Source of the DNA: Halocafeteria seosinensis
Taxonomy: Eukaryota > Sar > Bigyra > Bicosoecida
DNA length: 57,631 nucleotides
NCBI GenBank assembly: GCA_001687465.1
Contig: LVLI01000211.1
Span: 1-57,631 of the forward strand
Direction of reading: 5' to 3'
The translations under genes were made by a program, and so were the position numbers. Position 1 is the stretch's first letter, and the number at the start of each line of letters is the position of its first letter. Of this stretch, positions 31,024 to 42,700 are shown one piece after another. Below the pieces are notes generated by a model. That model had not been told where the DNA came from and did no database searches. It saw nothing but the letters and a program-made list of their open reading frames with translations.

Positions 31024-33761
31024 CTACACTGCAGTAAACACTACAACGAGTACGACAACAGCCACCAGTAAGAAGCATGAAATAAAGGTGCAGATCTCAG
31101 GCCATAAAATGAAATTGTCCTCGTCGGGAAAGAACGAAAAGTTGTACTGCGAAGGAAGACGTTGCAGGTTCTCTTCGGGAGACACTTCCTGTGCTGCGCG
31201 GATGCCCGCTCGTACAGCCCCATCCATAAAACCCTGAGAGATGCCTGCCATCTCAGTACCCGCAAAATGAACGAGCATATGAGGATCGGACAGAACAACC
31301 TTTGTTGCCGACTCAGAATCCTTGTTGCTGTCAATGGATTCATAGTAAGCCACAGGACCTCCTTTTAGTATCGGATGTTGCTTCCAATTACAGTCGAGGA
31401 CTTCTCTAGGAAAAGCCGCCTGCGGCCCGAACCAGCGGACCAGTTGGAAAGTAGCAGCGTCTCTACGCTTTTCAACAGGAGCATTCTGCCATTTGTCAGC
31501 TCTGCACAGTAGTAAATGGATCGACAGTAAAGTCCAAAGAAGTGACACAAACGAGGGTTACTTACACACTGCCTCCGGTAAAGCACCCAATACAAGGAAG
31601 TCTGAACTTCTCCGATGCGCTCGATGACGACGCAGCCCCGTCTGGACGCGCCGTGCTTGCCGAATACTTGTTCGCTCCACTTCCAGCAGAATATACCTGT
31701 GACACGTCCACACACGTACTCACTGGGAAGCACCCTATATCTTCTGACGCATACACAGCAGCAGCCGCAAGTCTATTCTTCTGGGCTCCTGCGGGAACAT
31801 CCTTGAGGACTTCCTGAATCTGTTCATCGTCTAGTGGTGCGCAATCGGAATTGACCTCCCCGCTAAATCGGCTTGTTACCCAAAAAGGTTTCTCGTTACC
31901 TTTGATCCTGTCGAAGCAGAAAAGAGTCTTCGTCAAGTTTCCCATTTTCGCGGCGCTCAGCAAAGCTACCTTTTCCGCTGGCAACTCGGGGGAAAACTGG
32001 ATGTGCTTGTAGGAAGCTGGAGGTATAGCAAGAATCACGCGTTTGCTCTTTACTTGCTTAAACTTAGAGTCTTTATGGAAACTGGTGGTTCCCGTCCGCA
32101 CAGCATATGTCTCCTCTAGTTCGCAAGAGGTTGTACCTTTTTCTGGGTCTGCAGACTCGGGACGGTAATACCTTGTAATCGGTTCAGAGGATACCGCATT
32201 TGATGGAGAAACAGTAACCGTCACTTCGTTGTCCTCCACGTTCTGCATGATATCTGTCACTTGAGACTGTGTCTTAAATACCACACCATGCTGGCGAAGT
32301 TGTTCCGCCATTTTTGAGCAAATTTCGCCAGCTCCGTTTCTTAAGTATTTTTCTTGGAGGGTACCAGGACCAAAGTCACCCATATTTTCAATCTGATCCG
32401 AAGCCCGGCTGTATCCAAGAAAGTGGCTCGCAGACACGTCTTTCATATCAGCACCAAACGTGACTTGGGTCATAATGTTGAGTAGGGTACGGACAAAATG
32501 CAATGATCCGTTTTCCTCATCCTTGCTTGCACATGGAAGAGCAAGTTTCGCTTTCAAAAACTCCAAAATCTGTGACAGAGCACCTACAATACGAGTGGAA
32601 AGCAGATCAACCACCAATCTACCATACTTACAGACATGGCTCCTCCCTTCTTCAAGCTTTTGTGGACTCTCCATGGATTCCAGATGGAAGCTTTTGCTCG
32701 GTAGCAACGTAGCCACATTTGAGCGTATACAGTTTGGAGAAGACCGCAAAAGGAAGGAACTGACCACGGCAATAAGCCTGCGAATTGACCCATTTGTAGG
32801 TTAAGTGGTATTCCCCCTTCCTCGAACCAATTATCCCTCTCGACTTACCTCCGTATGTATGCTTTTCTCCTTTATAGTCGAAGACTTTATTGCCCACATG
32901 CCTTTGGGAAAGCAATTCCTTTTCGAGTCCTAATTCTGCCGTTAAGAAGTGCTTGATGGCTTCATGTTTGGCTCCAACCCACATGCCTCCAACTGTATCA
33001 GGAATCATTCAGGATGAAATATTCATACACAAACAGCTCCATTATACTACACATACCATCAACAGCAGGGCCATTTTCCGTGGCAACAGAGCACAACCTT
33101 CCCCCCATACGGTCGTTTGCATCAACGACCACAACAGTCGGGACGACAGGCTTCAGATCTCCCACATCTGTAAGACTGCCTCTTCTGTTCCTCGTAGTTT
33201 GTGTCTTACGTGCACCAGGCACATTTCCAGAAATACTTGCTCTTCTGGGCTTTCCTTTCGTTTGCGAAGGTTTGATTCCTCGTAAACGCAAGATCTCCCA
33301 CGCTGCCGAGAGGCCCGACAAGCCTGCCCCAATGATGACGTACTCTGCCTCAATTACATCCTTATTGAAGCTGCCCTTGTAGCCATTTTTCCTGCCTTCA
33401 ATGGAGCTATTTGGCTGTGTAGAGGATGCTGAATTCTCATTGTTGGCGTCTCCCTCAATGACGATTTCATCGCTCCCCACGCCGTTGTCTTGCGTCTTGG
33501 ACGCGGAGGAGGGTTTCGGCATGCTGTGTCTGCGTCTTCTATTCCCTGATATGCTCCAATGGAGCGATACAAGCGATGCAGTAAGGAGAAAAGAGACAAA
33601 AGGAACTGAAAACAATTCCAATTCTTCTTTAGGGATTGTTCTTTATGGAAAGGAATTCCCTGCTCTCAACCGCTCACGGACGGACAGAACGCTTCAACCA
33701 CCCTGCCCCCACGTGGCATGCCTCCGGAATTCCTTTCGTTACTTTGAGAGCTTGAGGTCAT
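31024..33761 (-). CDS. Flavin-containing amine oxidase with terminal membrane anchors
   Basis: Proposed minus-strand exons: 33761-33743, 33605-33057, 32992-32849, 32777-32731, 32668-32632, 32583-31566 and 31501-31024 (about 763 aa). The dinucleotide fold VIIGAGLSGLSAAWEI, the DRMGGRL motif and, after splicing, AVDVGGMWVG are family hallmarks. So are VILAIPP, GCFTGGSVADKWQ and HFAGTEMAGISQGFMDGAV near the end. Where monoamine oxidases carry the flavin-linking Cys (GGC), this protein has GGP, suggesting non-covalent FAD. It has hydrophobic segments near the N terminus (PFVSFLLTASLVSLHW) and at the C terminus (ICTFISCFLLVAVVVLVVVF); the latter resembles the MAO tail anchor. The first exon and the short 32669-32730 intron are the weakest calls, since other joins there break the frame. 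A base error there is the alternative. Confidence 0.8.
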
Positions 33762-34429
33762 TTAACTCGATGATTATGGTATACTGCTCTGAATAGGCGA
33801 GAGCTATATCGTTCCCTTAACTACATGATAGTCAGAAAGCATATATATATCAAGCCCGGTTTATTCGGCATGAGGCCGGAGTCTTCAAAAAGAATATTCA
33901 AATGACGAATCTTGTCTATATAGACTGCTTATGGCCTTATTTTGGTTCAAATTCCATTACTACACAGGCTAGACACAATTGAGAGACTGTATGCTTTTGC
34001 ATCAGACTATCCTCGAGAGTTATGATTTCAATAGCCATCATAAATGGGCCATGATACCATCACATCTTCCTCGTCCTCGTAAGTAGATACAAAGCACAGT
34101 GGGTGCAATTATTAGCACGACCACAGTCAGTTAGACTTGCCGCCCGCGTAATGCCGGCCACAACATTTGAGAATAAAACTGTTCGGATATGCGGGATCCG
34201 CTTGGTACATAGTTTGAAAGATGCAAGTCTACCATGGTCCACGGGTACGGAGGAATTGAGATTTCGCCTAAAGTTCGTCTCTCAATTTCGCACTTGATAG
34301 ACCGATGTTTCCTTCTTACAATAACCAGTTAAACCACGTTTTCTCTTTCTCCGGGTTGCGAATCAAAATCCCGATACCGCTGGTATAAATGTACCCAGGG
34401 TATACCCTGACGATTTCGTGCGGGCCCAC
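33762..34429. other. Spacer between amine oxidase start and ankyrin gene stop
   Basis: About 670 bp, AT-rich in places (a TATATATAT run near 33842). It presumably contains the amine oxidase promoter. No gene is visible. A tRNA-like GGTTCAAATTCC at 33944-33955 lacks the rest of a tRNA. A 14-bp palindrome, CAGGGTATACCCTG, lies at 34396-34409, just beyond the ankyrin gene's stop. Confidence 0.45.
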
Positions 34430-37011
34430 TTACGCTGACGCCAGTTTAGGCAAAGCGAAATAAGACGCGGATTGGTCTGTGCTTAGAGACCTCTGCCAAG
34501 CTAACAGGAGTTTGTCCCGACTGGACTCAGTCAACCGCAAGGTGAATAAAACTTGTACAACAACTGTGCGTCACAGAGTACTTGAAAACTCCACTTACAA
34601 CGCTCGAAATTTGAGTGCTAGCGCCGCAAGACTTCATTAAATATCTCGCTGTTTCAGCATTTCCGGCCTTCACAGCAGCGTGCAAAGCAGTCTCGCCATT
34701 CTGAAGGACAGTATCAATACATCAATTTGAGAACCGTCGCAAGTTACTGGTGAGTACCAACCATGTCAGTGCTATCCACAGGAGGGTCGAATAAGGTGCA
34801 CAATGCCCTTATGTCTTCAGCACTGCCTTCCTTGGCTGCTGTATGTAGCGCCGTTTGACCACGCTGAAGAGATACTCTATCAAGAGATATACAGCGAGAA
34901 AAGCTCCACATTCGCATAATTGACTCACCGAATCCTTCACTAGGGGGTCAGCCCCAAAGGCGTTAAGAATCTCAAACAGCTGTTGTCGACGGAAACGACA
35001 CGCAAGATGCAGTGCTGTCTCTCCTTTCTGTCGAGCGCAGATGGACAGTCGTATTTGTGCATGTAATAGAAGCGTCAAAGAAACAGATGTAGCTTACTCG
35101 GGTTTGCAGGTTAGGGTCCGCTCCACACTTTTCCAGTAGATATATGCAAACTTGTGAATGGCCCCCACAAACAGCAGCATGAAACGGTGTAGTTCCTTTG
35201 GCATTTTTTATGCAGTTGACGTGCGGATTCTTGTCTGACGAAAGCAACGTTTGGAGTTGCTCTAGTTGACCAGAGGACGCGGCACTCAACACCGACGGAA
35301 TGTGCTTCGGTGACACTGCATTCGTTTCATTGGTCTCTACACTTTCCTTTTCACCAGATTTATTATCTTGTTCTTCTGGACATCCTTTTACACTGCGCAG
35401 TTTGCTACGGATAGGTACCAATTTGCGTTGAGTAGCAAGATCTAATGCAGAAAATCCATTCTGTCCCATACGTGCATAGGAATTTGTTCTCTGGATACAT
35501 TTCAAGTACAAGTGCCTCTTACCTTGTTCTTCACCAGCACCGCCTCCTCAGTCGCTAGAGGAGATACCAAGTTGATATCTCCCTTAAGAACGGCATAATG
35601 TAATGGGGTATTTCCGTCCTTCTGCACACATCCAGCAAGTTCCTTCTTCTCGATCAACTTCGAAATCAACGATGGGAGCAACCCCCATACCTTGTCCTGC
35701 AACGTGAGGCTGGCAGAGTTTGCAACCAACTCTTTTACAATGTCACCGTGATCGAATTTCACAGCCATATGAAGAGCTGTCTCCCCTCCCTGCAGTCAAT
35801 TAGCATTATAAGTCCGAAACCTATTGATACTACGAAAAGGAATCCGGTTACCGTACTCTCGTCTGCAGATTGGGGGCGACTCCAATGTCATGCAGTAGAA
35901 ATGAAACGATATTCAAATGCCCCGCAGCTGACGCAATGTGTAATAATGTCGATTGTTTCGAGCTTTTGAGATGTTCCACTTGTTCTTTGCTCTTGCCTCG
36001 AAGGAGTTGCTTCAAAGTTGCTATATCGCCTACGCTCGCAGCTTGCATTGACGAGCTGTTTCTTTCCTTTGAAGATTTCGTTTTCTTCTTTCGATTTTTG
36101 ACCTGTGTCGTACAAGAAACATTCTGGAACTGCCGAAACATTTCGACGATGGGCTTATCCTTCGAGCGTTTTCCTAGGGCTACGGGTGTCTCTCCTCTCT
36201 GGATAAAGAACACAGACATTTTCAAAGTCATTACTGATATTCTCGGGAAAACTTGAGTTACTCCTTACCTTGTTCGGCAGATTGATCACATCACTTCCCC
36301 CAGTGTCCAATATCAACTTAACGAGTTTTGCGTTGCGTTTGCGGGTAGCCACATGCAACGGTGTCTCTCCGTGCTGCACCATTGTTCAACACCGTCTAGG
36401 AAACAGCGAAGACAAGCAAGCCAGACGTACTATATTGGCTTTCGTAAAATCAGCTCCGTGGGTTATCATCAGTTCGGCGATGGCAGTATGGTTAAACCGG
36501 GTGGCCAATAAGAGAGGTGTATCGCCATTCTGTGTTTCCAGGCGGAATAAAGCGTCATATTCGGGACGAAGGCTCTCGAGCAGTATCGACTTACACGAGT
36601 GCGAGCATCGGGATCAGCTCCCCACTTTCGAAACACCAATATGGTAATTTGCATTTGACCAGCGGCAGCCGCTGCATGCAATGCAGTTGTACCTTTCTGC
36701 AAGACACGAATCACTTCATTCTCCTTGGCGGCAACGTGTGGACGAAGCAAGTTACGTACCGCATTCAACGGTGTATTGACGTCGAACAATCTTGTATGAA
36801 GGACATCTTTCGCAGACTTCACGTTGCCTTCCGAGCAAGCATATAGCAGTTCCTTCTTCAATAACCCCACATCCGGCGTCGCGTCATAGCTCTGGTAGTA
36901 GGGAGGAGTGGTATCCTGGTAGAGAGGGCTCGACCCCTTTACATTTCCTCCTGCCAATGGGTTGCTGTGAGTGTTATCTCGCTGTGGTTTCTTCGATAGA
37001 CACACTCCCAT
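34430..37011 (-). CDS. Ankyrin-repeat protein with N-terminal acylation signal, 11 exons
   Basis: Exons: 37011-36760, 36696-36595, 36529-36431, 36373-36269, 36198-35857, 35789-35523, 35460-35098, 35027-34929, 34863-34762, 34700-34599 and 34492-34430. They give about 631 aa and every intron is phase 0. MGVCLSKK at the start fits N-myristoylation at Gly2 with palmitoylation at Cys4, so membrane attachment is likely. At least ten ankyrin units follow (KGTTALHAAA, NGDTPLLLA, HGETPLHVA, RGETPVALG, GGETALHMA, DGNTPLHYA, NGFSALDLA, KGETALHLA, RGQTALHTA, NGETALHAA). Six of the exons encode exactly one 33-35-residue repeat. Ankyrin stacks bind proteins; no catalytic domain is present and the partner is unknown. 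The start lies 33 bp from the divergent TMCO1 start. Confidence 0.88.
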
Positions 37012-37044
37012 GGCTGAGTGATTGTTAGATTTAGGTGAATAAAA
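37012..37044. promoter_or_regulatory. 33-bp divergent intergenic spacer
   Basis: Only 33 bp, T/A-rich with no TATA box I can call, lie between the ATG of the ankyrin gene (minus) and that of TMCO1 (plus). Either transcription starts inside the neighbouring coding region, or the untranslated leaders are extremely short. Confidence 0.6.
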
Positions 37045-37809
37045 ATGGGCCTCCTGGAAATGACATTGATCATGGTGGTGTCCATTACCACCACGTTATT
37101 GAGTGAATTTCTGAGTTGGTACCTGGTCTACCGCCATGAACATTTCCAAGAGCTTCAGCGCAAGTTAGATAAGACCAAAGCACAATGTAAGGAAAGCTGA
37201 GCCCCTGTTGTTGATACGCAACAACACCTGTGTATACGTGTGCAGTGGAAGAGGCGAAACAGAAAATCCCCTCGGCCGGGAAAAAGAAAAACCATGAGCG
37301 CCGTATCGAGCAATTAGAGAAGGACAGCGCCTCCTTCGGACAGCAGTTGACGCGGCAGATGATGAAGATACAGATCATTACACCCGTGCTCTTTATAGCC
37401 TCGTATCGGCTCATGTCTAACTAGTACGTCGACAGGAAGCTCGCTCGCTCCCTCCCTTGGAACCCCCGTGTTGTCCATCTTCGTACGCAGTCTTTATGGA
37501 GTGCCGGTGGCGAGGTTACCCTTTCAACCCATTTCGTTTATTCAGGGTTTAAGTCATCGGGGCCTAGAGGGGGAAGACTACTATGAGTGCTCCTATGTAA
37601 GTAGGGCAGGACAGGAATCAGACAGTTTGGTGTTTGATTCCCTCATATGGGACTGGCTTTTAATTTCGACGCAGATGTTTTTCTTTGCCATGTGCTCCAT
37701 GGCATTCAAACAAACAATATCAAGCATGACTGGAATCAAAAAGCCTAATATGAGCGACGCCCTCTCGCAGAGCTGGGAGCAAGCAGCCAAACAAATGGAG
37801 CAAAAATAA
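37045..37809 (+). CDS. TMCO1: TMCO1, ER calcium-load-activated channel / translocon-associated protein
   Basis: Exons 37045-37186, 37246-37423, 37491-37596 and 37675-37809 join in frame to about 186 aa, close to the 188 aa of the human protein. The first helix is MTLIMVVSITTTLLSEFLSW, then YLVYRHEHFQELQRKL. A charged coiled coil follows (KKKNHERRIEQLEKD), then QMMKIQIITPVLFIASY, the hallmark VARLPFQPISFIQGLSHRGL, and a last helix MFFFAMCSMAFKQTISSM. TMCO1 is an ER membrane protein of the Oxa1 superfamily. It is reported to work with the ribosome-translocon in multipass protein insertion and to limit ER calcium overload. The short Lys-rich tail lacks the Pro/Gly-rich end of the animal protein. 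Introns are 59, 67 and 78 nt. Confidence 0.93.
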
Positions 37810-37836
37810 CAAAGCTTGTGGCTGAGGGTGTCTGCA

Positions 37837-38365
37837 CTAACGGAGGCGTGAGCCAAAGCACGCAGGACGTTGAGGTCCTTGAAGCGTTACGAAATCCGTG
37901 ATATACAGCATTGTATACTTGTAAATAGCGGGTGCGGCCGACCTAGTTTGGGGGTGATCTGTTGCGGCGGTCAATGAGGACAGCTGTGGGTCAATGCATC
38001 CATTCTGCTCACTGTTCTCATTAGCAACCATAGCTTTATGTCCTCCGAGACTGAAGCAGTATCCTCCTCTAGCGAAAATAATACTGCCAGTAATCGGGAA
38101 ATTTTGATTTAGTAACGGCGATGTTGAAGCGACAACAGATGGAATCCGCGTTGTGTAACTTCCAGGGGTTCGTCGCACAAAGCACCGTTTTGCACAAATT
38201 TTGACTCCTCCAATTCTTAAAGAAGTCTATGAAACTTTTTTCCCTACTTTGCAAGCTGCCACATACGGTACATGTAACGGCTGCAGCAGTGAGGCCGTGC
38301 AGTGCTGCAAGAACTTTCCGTTGGGTTGGAGATGACCCCGACATGATCAATGCAACACTGAACAT
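37837..38365 (-). CDS. Possible small two-exon gene, unknown
   Basis: Exon 38365-38267 encodes a mildly hydrophobic N terminus (SSPTQRKVLAALHGLTAAAV). It can be joined by a 40-nt GTATGT...CATAG intron to 38226-37837, giving about 162 aa in frame. The second exon starts TSLRIGGVKICAKRCFVRR, basic as in organelle-targeted proteins, and ends at a TGA 27 bp from the convergent TMCO1 stop. The intron is shorter than the others here and no family is recognisable, so this may be chance. Confidence 0.28.
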
Positions 38366-39719
38366 CTTGTATTTCTCCTTGGATTTCTTGTAGAAGCAAC
38401 CCGGCTACAGTAGAAGAATAGTGCGCGAGATACGGCTATGCAACAACAGGCTTTGCGACAACCTGACCACACCGCACATGATGCACGTATCGGTCCTACT
38501 GGTATGCACGTGCGAGGTCAACACGTCCTTTTGCATGGTCCCATCGCCTTTTCTTCCCACTGAACATGATAAAACCATGCGAAGTACCATTATCGGCCTA
38601 GCTCTCATGGGTACTTCCAGTCCTACCAGTATAATGCCGCATTCCTCGGGACGCCGTTTCGTGGACCAAATCGTGGTACATGCCTCACAATCGTCCAGTT
38701 ACCGCTGACCATGATCAGCAAAATGTCTCTCATGTTTGTACACTATCCTCATACACCGCAAAACTCGGTCATCATTCACCAAACAGGGAACTGCCCACTT
38801 GTCACCAAGTACAATTCCATTCCTTCGGCTTCAGCCTGGCTGGCCGGGCCGGGAAGAGCTGTCTTTTGCCGGGGTCCCTGCCAAGAAAAAGCCCTCTACT
38901 TTAATGCATGGTTTCATGAGGTTAGGCTTGTCCATTCTATGGCTATAGACGTTCGTTGGATAGACAATTGTTTAAAGTTTCGTCTGGGCGGTAGTTCTGG
39001 TGGTCCACTAGGCATAATTGTGTTTTTATTTGGAGCTGTCTGGCCCCTTTACAAGCCCCAGGTTTCTCTTTTCCCCTACCGAGGTAAGCAACTTCGTCCC
39101 TCTATTACAAGGCATTCTGACCGCTTTTGGCCCGCGATTTTGGGTCAGTATGGGGTTCATTCAATGCATTGTCCCCTCGTGTCAAAATTTCTGGGAATTC
39201 ATGGCCTAATGTACCTCTCTGCCTCCCGTGAAAATTCCCTTCGGGCGTTTGCTCTCTGCGCCAGGGTGAGACTGTCTACTTTTTTTGTAGTTTTTCCTGA
39301 GGGGACTGTGAAGGGGAGCATGAGCCCCGACGAATTGAAGCTAAGGTATCCTCCCCTCCATACGAGCTCGACTTTTGGCACGTCGGTATTTCGGTAGGCT
39401 TAGCTTAATTTTTCGCTCTGAATCGCTAGGGTGGTAGGTTTTCGTCTGATTTCTAAGTTGAGGAAGTCGGGGCCTCTGAATCTTGAAACTGAATTCCAGG
39501 AAGAGGTCGTACTGAGAGGCCAAATCGAATCGGGAAGTCGAGTTGTTGATCCTGAGTGACGTTCTCTCCTGTTTTGTGATTGCAGGCTGGGTTTTCGGTT
39601 GTGATCAAGTACGCAAGTATCGTTTTGAGATGGGTAAATAGTCTCGTGTATTTGGCTTGCCGGGATTCCTAAACCAATCGAGAGCGCATTGGTGGTAGAG
39701 ACGCACGTATGATAGCACC
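38366..39719. other. Long leader/intergenic stretch upstream of the p300/CBP-like gene
   Basis: 1.35 kb without a supported gene. A plus-strand frame at 38711-39397 stays open for 228 codons. Its product is Trp/Phe/Ser-rich without recognisable motifs, and the DNA is T-rich, as untranslated leaders often are. It probably contains the promoter and 5' untranslated region of the following gene. No tRNA or snRNA is recognised. Confidence 0.45.
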
Positions 39720-42700
39720 ATGAGTGGTAATTTTCGGCCCATCGCGCCGGCTCAGCGCAACAACTCGACTACTAGCTCTGCGTTTATGAGTTATCCCTCG
39801 AATGAATCGCAAACTCCCAGGCGTCAGACTAATGCTTCCATGCCTGGCTTGACGAATCCGGCGCCAAATGGTGCACCAATGCCGGCACCTGATTTCAAGC
39901 CTTACCTGAAAAAGCGCATACTCGACGATCTCATACCGAAAACCACTATCCGTTCAATGCGGCTATGGAACCAGGAAGAACTAGCTACCTATTTCACTGA
40001 TCATATACTGCGTCGCTACAACATAGGATCCACCATTCAAGTGTCGGATGAGCAATTGAAGAACGCATGTGAACGCTGTTACAAGGATCTGCTCGTAAGT
40101 AACCATGCCACGTATAGCTCAGTTTGTTAGTTTTACAGGGTTATTTACTGTCGGATGATGGTGGTGTTCAGAATAAACTATTACAAGAAGGGTTAAAGTG
40201 GGATCCTCGAGTGAAGAAGTTTGCGGAAATGGCTCCTGAAACTCCTGTTTCGGTGCCGTCACAGACAGCAACTCCAAAACAAGAAACTCCCCGAACTTCT
40301 AAAACTACGTCTCCAAAAAGTGGCGATAACCTTGGGGTTGACCACAATGTCTTGCTACGAGTATTCCAGAATCTTCAGGGTGGCAAAAGCAGCACTACGG
40401 GGAGCACTACCGCGGCGACGACTCCCGCCCCAACAACAGCACCTGCGTTTAATAGCAACACTACACGAAATCTGGCCAAGACAAACGATACAATGGCTAT
40501 GACGTCACATCAGATGGCTCCTGAGCAATCTGGTAGGACGAACGGCCCTACGAGTCAACGAACGGACATCTTACCTGCAATCAAAGAGATGCTAGAGCTT
40601 CAACAGTTGCCATCTGAAGACCAGAAGTGGCGTCGAATCCGCTACCATGCTATCAGCGCTTCGTTTTTGTACTGTATGAAGAGAGACACTTTCTCTAAAG
40701 ATTTATCAAACTTCCCTCGTTGGGCGGTGAAGCAGTATCCAGACCTCCGAAATGAAATACAAGAGGCATACAAAGCGCTAGGGAGGAGTGGTCCCCATAA
40801 CCTACTGGTGCACCTGATGGCTGAGGCATACAAGAATATGAGTTTGCGATTTCCGTGCAAGTTCACGAAATTGTTCCTTGATGTGATCACAAAGGTCGGT
40901 AAGGATCGAGAGCACTATCTGAAGCAGGTGGCCGTCTCCGTCGGTACTCCGACAGCGGCCAATGAACCTACCCGCGCTACTAATACTGCCGTCGACTGGG
41001 CTTCAAGGAGCATGAACAGTGGTACGACGTCTGCCACCGAGTTCCATGCGTCGTCTGTGACTTCTTCCTTCGTTTCGGGGAGTGATGTTCGCCCTCACTA
41101 CACCGGGAGTAACCATACCCACGGGGCAGTACCTGCCAACCTCAAGTCGTCAATGACAACAAATTATAAGGAGACACCGTCCTCTGTGGAAGTGCCTGTA
41201 TCCAAGGGACAATTCCTGGAGAGCGTTCGAAGATCGTCAACTCAGACTGGCAACTATGGTGATTATCGAGTGGAGAATGATACCAAGATGTCGATGTTAG
41301 CAAATCAAGGTCGTGGAGGACTCAATGCAGGAGGCTTAGTGAAAAAGATAGACGAAATGAAAAGCGAGGGGATAAATCCTTTCGATCCCTTCTACTGCCT
41401 TTGTCATCAATTTAGCTGGAGCACTTTACAGGCTCACATTACAAGCCTTACGGAGAAGTTCTCACCTCATATATCTCCGAAGAAGATTAACAAAGTGGGG
41501 AGGGACGTCGTAAATGAATTAATGCAAAAACAGGACAGTGGTAGTTTCCAAGCCCCGGTGGATCCAATTAAGCATGAGTGTCCAGATTACTACGAAAAGA
41601 TTCCTCATCCAATCGACCTGGGTACTATAAAGAAACGAACAGAAAGTGGCTACTACAAGTCATTTAAACAGCTCAGAAACGACATCAAGCGGATCTGGGA
41701 TAACGCAATGACTTACAATGGTGAAGGACATCCCGTATACATGGCCGCTGTAAACATGGATTTTTATTTCCGTGAGGAGTGTGAGAAAAGAATCGCCCCC
41801 GAAGAAAGGAAGCAGCAAAGAACGTCTTTGCGGAATGACTGTTGCACCCTTTGTTATGGTGGTGACCTTGAGTATCAACCTCCCCAGCTTTTTTGCAACC
41901 TCTGCGAGCGGAAAATTCGAGAAAACCAATATTATCATACGGATAGTCAACAAAAGTGGCACGTCTGTCGCACTTGTTTCAAGAAGAAGGAATTCGGAGA
42001 CCCAATCAAGATTGGAGATGTGAAAATTGAGTATAACTCCTTTCAGAGAAGGAAAAACAGTGCTAGCGTACTAGAACCTTGGGTTGAGTGTGATGTTTGT
42101 GAGCGTTGGCAGCATATGTGTTGTGCTTTGTTCAATGGTAAACGGGCAGCAGCTGCAAGCGTGTCACGATATGACTTTAAATATGCCTGTCCCCACTGCA
42201 CCACTTTCTACATACGTGCCCATAGAAAACAACCTGATGACTCCAGTGTCCCTATGGCGGGGGAGCTACCGAATTATGACACGGATAAAGCAATGGAAAT
42301 GAGGGTAAAAAATTCTGCCGCCGACTATAGAAAAGAACTCGCCGACGGACGACTGGGCCCACCGCTGCCGTCAGTTCCTGAGCTAACCGTCAGACTGGTG
42401 GCAAACACGCATAAGAACAATAGGGTCGGGACAGTGATGTACCACCGATATTGTGGAACTGCTGAAGAAGGCGGAAGAAACTACCCGGAAGAATTTTCGC
42501 ACCAACTGAAAGCTTACACTGTGTGGCAGAAGATCGAGGGGGTCGACACGCTTTTGTTTGGTATGTATGTGCAGGAATACGGAAATGACTCCCCCTTACC
42601 GAATAGGGGAAGCGCATATCTCTCGTACCTCGATTCGGTCAAATATTTTCAACCTCCAGAAGTTCGCACTCGAGTCTATCATGAATTGTTGATCAGTTAT

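Noticed and set aside
33944-33955. GGTTCAAATTCC resembling a tRNA B box
   Set aside because: The flanks cannot form a 5-bp T stem with a 7-nt loop, and no A box, anticodon arm or acceptor stem is found upstream.
38711-39397. Open frame of 228 codons upstream of the p300/CBP-like gene
   Set aside because: No recognisable motif, odd Trp/Phe/Ser-rich composition, T-rich DNA, and position in the expected leader/promoter region.
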